Below are positions 59,413 to 64,000 of a stretch of 64,000 nucleotides of DNA, one piece after another; the first letter of the stretch is position 1, and each line of letters opens with the position of its first letter. The notes beneath the pieces were generated by a model, which was not told the DNA's origin, did no database searches, and saw only the letters and a list, made by a program, of their open reading frames with translations. Origin of the DNA: Coriolopsis trogii (taxonomy: Eukaryota > Basidiomycota > Agaricomycetes > Polyporales > Polyporaceae). The DNA is taken from the NCBI GenBank assembly GCA_020543525.1, contig JAHYIO010000036.1, positions 2,418,001 through 2,482,000 on the forward strand. The letters run 5' to 3'. The translations under genes and the position numbers were made by a program.

Positions 59413-61624
59413 TCACGCGCTGACGCTCGAGGCCACCCCCTGCCCTTCCTGCGCACGCAACCTCTCCCTCTCCCTCTCCGCCCTCGCCTGTCTCCTCTTC
59501 TCCTCCCACCGGCCCAGCTCCTCCTTCAACTTCTCGACCCGGATCTCATGCACCGGGTGCGTCTCCCCAAACAGCCTCCGCGCCATCTTCGTCGCGCTCC
59601 CCACCGCGCCGCCGCCCCCTCCGTCGTTCTCGTTCGCGCTTGCATCGTGGATGTGCGCCTCCGCCTCGGCGCGCGCAGGCGAGCACTCGGCCGTCTGGGG
59701 CGTATCCCGCCGTCCTTCCCAGAACCGGACCGATTCACGCGGGTCGAAGCCGGCGTGGGCGAGCAGCCTATTGAATAACGCATATAGGCAGCATATAGTC
59801 AGCTGGAGAACGAAGGGAGAAAGAAAAGGGGGTTAAGAGAAGGTGAGAGGAGAAAACGCACCGGATGGAGACGACGTCAGCCTCGACCTCTTGCTTCTGG
59901 CTCGTGCAGTACTCCTGCAGCTGCGAGAACTCGCCCGCGCCCGCTTTCCACATGCCCGCGAGGGCGTCGTTGATGAACGGGCCAACTTTTCACATTATAC
60001 GTCAGCTACGCTGCAACCAAGGAGTCGTATTGGGTAGATAGACTCACAGAGCATGGTGACCGGGAAGAGGAACGCACGAATCGCGTCCGTCACGATCGAC
60101 AGCACGCTCGGCCAGACGATCGACCCAGACGAGAGCGTCTCAATATGGTGGCTCAACACCAGATGCGCAAGCTCGTGCGCCAACAGCGTCGCGAGCTCCG
60201 CCGTCTGCTGCTCCGTCGGGACCGGGTGTGACGGTCTCGAAGGCCCGAGCCCAAAGAGGCGGGAGAGGAACGACTGCGGGGGCGCCTCGACCGTTTGCGC
60301 GGCAGGCGGGTACCTTGAGAGCACCTCGTCGATAAAACCGGAGAAGACAACGATGCCGCCTCCGCCGTCGGGCCCGAACCCATACGAGAACGCGTTGGAC
60401 GAGTCCGGGCGGTCGACGAGGAGGAGTGAATACGGAGGACCGGTGATAGCGTGGGCGGCCGGAGGCCGCGTGCGCGCGCAAGACATCTCCGCGAATTGGC
60501 GGAGGAGCTCCGAGCCGCGCGGCCGGGGACGGAGGGGGTACTCTGCGGGTGGGGGTAGTGGGATGTCACCCTCTGCGCAGTCGATCCAGTGTGGACAGAG
60601 CTGCTCCTCTTGTGCGAGGGTGGGTATTGCCGCTTCTAGGCGGCGGAGGGTGTCGCGCACCCAGACGAGCCTCCAGTCCGAGGGTGGGATAATGGTGGGC
60701 GTGCCTTCGACGGAGAGGATCTCGCCGACGGCGCGATACCAGCCTGGCCCTGCGAGCTGCTGGGCTATCTCGTCCTCTTCGTCTGGAGAGAGAAGGATAA
60801 CGCGCCACCTACGGAGCGGGTGAGTATATGCGTATTCAAATAGTTGGACGCAGGGGTGATGGGATCACACATGCACGAACGTGGATTAATGAGCGCGCAG
60901 AGTCGACTCACCTCCCGGTCAGCGGGGTGCGCTCCAGGCTGGCGACGATAGTTGCCCAGTAGAGGAGAAGAGGGGTGAAGATGAGGACATGGAAGATCGC
61001 GGTGCGTACGCGTATCTTGCGCTCGGTGTTCTGTCTCTTCGTCTCGATATCAGGGTGGCCGTACTTCTCCGCGTGCTCGAGCATCTTTCTGCTCTTCATG
61101 TTCTTGAGCAGGAGGAGGGGCACGAACGTGAGCCCGACACGTGCCGTCATTCTAGCAAATTCGAGGGCGGTGGACGTCTAAACAGCGCGTGCGGCATAAG
61201 GTCACTGGGAGCGATGGCTAGGGGCGAAGAACAGACTCACTTTGAGCAAGGCCAAGAAGGGTACGGGACTGATTTCTCTTCGGGGTGTCGAATGAAACGC
61301 TCGAATATGGTCTGCATCGTTGTGGATGGTGGATGATATTCGGGATGATAGGACGATGCTTGGGCCCAGTGCCAGTCCAGTGTTTCTTGGTGTCCCGAGA
61401 CGACCAAGAGAGGCGGGCGGATTTGAGGGCGAGAGAACAGAAGAGCGCGAGGAGCGACGAGAAGAAGAGGAGGCAGCAGAGCGATATTCAGCCCTCAGGA
61501 CCAGCCAGGAATTCGTGCGGGAGGAGCAGAGGAGACTGGGCGAGATGTGTGCTTGTACTGATGGTGGGGGGTGACTCGAATGGGAGACGGGGAGAGGAGA
61601 GCGGCGGAAGACTGACCGCAACAT
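59413..61624 (-). CDS. OMA1: OMA1-type mitochondrial M48 metalloprotease
   Basis: A zinc metallopeptidase (family M48) of the inner mitochondrial membrane, involved in stress-activated protein quality control. The start MLRSVFRRSPLPVSHSSHPP opens a long Arg/Ser-rich presequence ending near RAFHSTP. After an intron, ARVGLTFVPLLLLKNM and HVLIFTPLLLYWATIVAS give hydrophobic segments. Conserved blocks are YSLLLVDRPDSSNAFSYGFG and GIVVFSGFIDEVL. The zinc site is TLLAHELAHLVLSHHIE (HExxH), and the third ligand lies in QKQEVEADVVSI (ExxxAD). The C-terminal region ends with KLKEELGRWEEKRRQARAER, a coiled-coil-like tail with QGVASSVSA at the end. All catalytic residues are intact; four or five introns. 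Confidence 0.91.
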
Positions 61625-62094
61625 GGCACATTGTTCTCCGACCGGGTATGAGAGGGCACCGCGACGGGATGGGAGGAGGGTCAAGTCAGACAGTCATGGG
61701 CGAGAGCACAAATGATGCTCTGCCCCCTTGAGCCGACGAGCGTTCGTCAGCGTGCTGCCGACGGGCCCGGAGTCCTCCGCCCGTATTTGAACTGCATTGC
61801 TTCTTTGCCCTCCTTTGATCAACCGGCCCCTGATAAACGCGCTTCCCCTGCTGTGCTCATTCAGCCTTTCGTCCCACCGTGCTTCCACCCATCTCCGTCC
61901 TTTGATCTACATACATGCATACGCACTCACACCAGCACCGCGCCCGCAGCCGTGCAGGCCGTCGTCTAGTCCAGATGGATCGTGGCTTATCCGCGATCAT
62001 ATCCGTGATTCGCTGGAAGGGTACATATTCATCTCGGCTACGTGCTCAGGAGTCAGTGCGCACCCAATCGTTTCGAAAGATATCTGCGCCGCAG
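61625..62094. other. OMA1 upstream region
   Basis: Promoter side of OMA1 (minus strand). No gene. It abuts the hAT-like miniature element. Confidence 0.45.
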
Positions 62095-62102
62095 CTTCGA
62101 CG
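62095..62102. repeat. 8-bp target-site duplication, left copy
   Basis: CTTCGACG, identical to the right copy at 62416-62423, directly flanking the terminal inverted repeats. Confidence 0.85.
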
Positions 62103-62415
62103 TAGTGTTGCCGCGAGGCGAGGTGAGGCGAGGCGAGTCGTGCAACTCGGATCAACTCGTCAGATCGAGTTCGATCGATGCGAGTTGCGAGTTGGCTCGC
62201 GAGTTGGTTCCCCAAGAGCTCTCTCGCTGATTCTGGCATCGACCAATTTCGTCATGGGCGCCCACTCGGAGGGAGGGCGCTCAAAGGTCCATGCTTCGAC
62301 CAATCAGAAGCCATGATCAGCCACCGCGAGTCGCTCGCCTCGCCCCACTCGCCCCACCGAGTTGCCCAACTCACATCGGAACTCGCGAGTTCAACTCGAA
62401 CTCGCGGCAACACTA
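62103..62415. mobile_element. Non-autonomous hAT-like miniature element (MITE)
   Basis: A 313-bp element bounded by perfect 15-bp terminal inverted repeats: TAGTGTTGCCGCGAG at 62103-62117 and its exact complement at 62401-62415. Identical 8-bp repeats CTTCGACG flank both ends, the duplication size of hAT-superfamily transposons. A TAGTG/CAGTG start is also typical of hAT termini. It has no transposase-like frame, so it must rely on an enzyme elsewhere. The interior is packed with CGAGT and ACTCG, mostly within about 115 bp of each end, like the subterminal binding sites of hAT transposases. It sits 83 bp beyond the stop of the F-box-type gene and about 480 bp upstream of the OMA1 start. Confidence 0.82.
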
Positions 62416-62423
62416 CTTCGACG
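62416..62423. repeat. 8-bp target-site duplication, right copy
   Basis: CTTCGACG, identical to the left copy at 62095-62102. Confidence 0.85.
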
Positions 62424-62497
62424 AATGTAAGGTCGGCAACCGTCCGTACAACAAATCACTCGCAGCCTCCGAGTCGCGTCGCATCTGTAATAGAGCA

Positions 62498-64000
62498 CTA
62501 GTCAATGTCCGTTCGCAGCCCGCTCTCTGCCTTCTCTGCCCACGTCGGCCATTCCGCATACATGCTGATAGGCGGAGCGAACGCCCTCCGGATGCCCAAA
62601 ACCCATTCCGAAGAATGAGAAGCGGGCATCTTCGTCTCCCCCACCACCAGCTCCTCCACCAGCCCCTCCAGCGCGATCACTTCCGCGAGCAAGTCGACCT
62701 CTATCTCCGGATCGTACCCCACCACGAGCCGTCGGATCGGTCGGGGCTCCTGAGCCTCTGCGCGAGACCCCAGCAGCTCCTGGAGCGGCTTGCAATCCTG
62801 AACGTACGCCGGCAGATCGACACAGACCGTTTCCAGCAACGGGCACATCACACCGCCGCCCTCAGCAGCAGGAGCAGGAGCGATGAGCGGTGCCAGCACG
62901 GTGTCCAAGAAATCAAACGGTCGCCTGCGAACGGAAAGCGGGGCGGGATGTGTGAGCGCCAGGCGCTTCAGGCCCGGGAAGCACGAGAAGAGGCTCGGGA
63001 GCGTCCGCATATCGTACCAGTGGAACTGCTCCAGCGCGACCCAGACTTCCTCAATGTTCGCGAACCACTCGGACGACGCGAACGTCACGAGGAGGTGCTC
63101 CCAGTCCCGGCTCGCGACCAAGCCAGAGCAGGAGATTGAGCCGCCGTCGAGCGAGCCCGCGAGCTGCAGCATGTTCCGCTGGGTGAAGTCGATGCGCAGA
63201 TGCGTGAAATCCTTCTTTCCAGGGAGGACTGAGAGGAGCACCCCGAGCCCGTCGGCGTCCAACACGTATAGTGGCGTGAAGAAGCGGTGGCAGTGAGCTG
63301 GGGACACGATGACGCGCATGAGTGTACGGATGACCGCTACCGCGGAGTCCTCCCCGTTCGCGTCAATCGCAAAGTATCGCAGGCGGTCGAGCTTGACTGT
63401 AGGATGCTTCGCGGTTATGATCGCTGGCGCACGCTTCCCGATGGACGCTCTGCACATGTAGAGTTCTTCGAGAAGAGGGCTGCCCCTCAGGAAGTGGACC
63501 AGGTCTTTCAGCTCCCAGAAAGCGTGTGGGTTCTGGTGGCATGCTGGGTTCACGAGTGCGAACCGAGTGAGCGCAGGGAACACGTTGGTGGGGAGAAACG
63601 GAACAGAAGAGAGGTAGAGCGACCGCAGCTTCTCCCCGCCGCCCGCAAAGAGGGGCAGGAGCAAAGAGTCCCGGTATTGCGCAAACGGAAGCGTGAGCAC
63701 CTCGATCTTGCAGTGCTCGAGTCGGGAGGCGGGGAAGGACATGAGGAACGAGAGGAGCGTCTGCGGCTCGTCCCGCATCTCGTCGATATGCAGCTCCCGG
63801 ATCGAGCCCTCGACCAGCTGGCACCAGTCGTAGAGGTCAACAGGAGAGTACCCTGGGGAGACGCAGACGACGAGAGGCACTCCGAAGCAGCGGATCAGAT
63901 GGTCCTGGCTGGACTGGGTGACAGTGATGTTGTTCCACAGCATTGGGGCTGCGTTCGCAGCGTCCCGCCATCGACGACAGACGTCCAGGACCGGGTGGAG
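62498..64000 (-). CDS. F-box/LRR-type protein, 5' end cut by window edge
   Basis: A single open frame that runs off the right edge, so the N-terminus is missing. The first visible residues, LHPVLDVCRRWRDAANAAPM followed by LWNNITV, match the distal part of a fungal F-box (VCRRWRDAALATPRLW pattern). Such proteins are substrate receptors of SCF ubiquitin ligases and are expanded in Agaricomycetes. The rest is a leucine-rich helical/strand repeat region without strict LRR consensus, for example SRLEHCKIEVLTLPF, GEKLRSLYLSSVPFLP, CFPGLKRLALTHPAPLSV and PLLETVCVDLPAY. The C-terminus ends EKAESGLRTDID. No intron is seen within the window. The target protein is unknown. Confidence 0.8.
   Translation of the reverse strand, partial: LHPVLDVCRRWRDAANAAPMLWNNITVTQSSQDHLIRCFGVPLVVCVSPGYSPVDLYDWCQLVEGSIRELHIDEMRDEPQTLLSFLMSFPASRLEHCKIEVLTLPFAQYRDSLLLPLFAGGGEKLRSLYLSSVPFLPTNVFPALTRFALVNPACHQNPHAFWELKDLVHFLRGSPLLEELYMCRASIGKRAPAIITAKHPTVKLDRLRYFAIDANGEDSAVAVIRTLMRVIVSPAHCHRFFTPLYVLDADGLGVLLSVLPGKKDFTHLRIDFTQRNMLQLAGSLDGGSISCSGLVASRDWEHLLVTFASSEWFANIEEVWVALEQFHWYDMRTLPSLFSCFPGLKRLALTHPAPLSVRRRPFDFLDTVLAPLIAPAPAAEGGGVMCPLLETVCVDLPAYVQDCKPLQELLGSRAEAQEPRPIRRLVVGYDPEIEVDLLAEVIALEGLVEELVVGETKMPASHSSEWVLGIRRAFAPPISMYAEWPTWAEKAESGLRTDID

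Noticed and set aside
1..64000. CRISPR arrays, rRNA genes, prokaryotic operons or phage modules
   Set aside because: No regularly spaced direct repeats, no rRNA-like sequence, and gene structure is clearly eukaryotic with spliceosomal introns.

Overview
This 64-kb window is nuclear DNA of a filamentous basidiomycete, most likely an Agaricomycete; no finer placement is possible without searches. The evidence is densely packed genes on both strands, many introns of about 50-75 bp with GTRNGT/YAG ends, GC-rich third codon positions, and families typical of that group: a DUF6534-type membrane protein, an F-box protein, and an STK16-type kinase with a large insert. There is no bacterial-style operon, CRISPR array, rRNA gene or autonomous transposon.

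Layout, left to right. 0-2.6 kb: little coding potential. 2.6-10 kb: PP2C phosphatase, a YedJ-like HD hydrolase, a KE4-type ZIP zinc transporter, and a diphosphoinositol-polyphosphate Nudix hydrolase. 11.8-20.5 kb: secreted histidine acid phosphatase, alpha/beta hydrolase, phosphopantothenate-cysteine ligase (CoA synthesis), a bHLH factor, and the RFC clamp-loader subunit equivalent to human RFC3. 21-26 kb: trehalose-6-phosphate synthase and a Bsd2/NDFIP-type Rsp5 adaptor. 27.8-40 kb: two paralogous zinc-type alcohol dehydrogenases in inverted orientation, enclosing a NIPA/Rsm1 zinc-finger protein, an STK16-like kinase, a charged zinc-finger protein and a mitochondrial Dss1-type exoribonuclease. 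40.8-48.7 kb: CYP51 (ergosterol synthesis), the small V-ATPase subunit e, a HEN1-type small-RNA methyltransferase and ribosomal protein P0. 49.4-64 kb: a large helical-repeat mitochondrial candidate, a small mitochondrial-type protein, an intron-containing tRNA-Tyr, a DUF6534 membrane protein, an OMA1-type protease, a 313-bp non-autonomous hAT-like element, and an F-box-type gene cut by the window end.

The genes do not form a single pathway; most are housekeeping. Many are head-to-head pairs with short shared promoters (HD/ZIP, PPCS/bHLH, Rsm1/STK16, zinc-finger/Dss1) or tight convergent pairs. The most distinctive features are the hAT-like miniature element with an intact 8-bp target duplication and a dense CGAGT/ACTCG array, the HEN1 gene, the ADH pair that seems to lack the usual structural-zinc cysteines, and several lineage-specific inserts. 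Exon boundaries were deduced by eye from splice consensus and reading frame. Those with explicit coordinates were checked base by base; the others are approximate.
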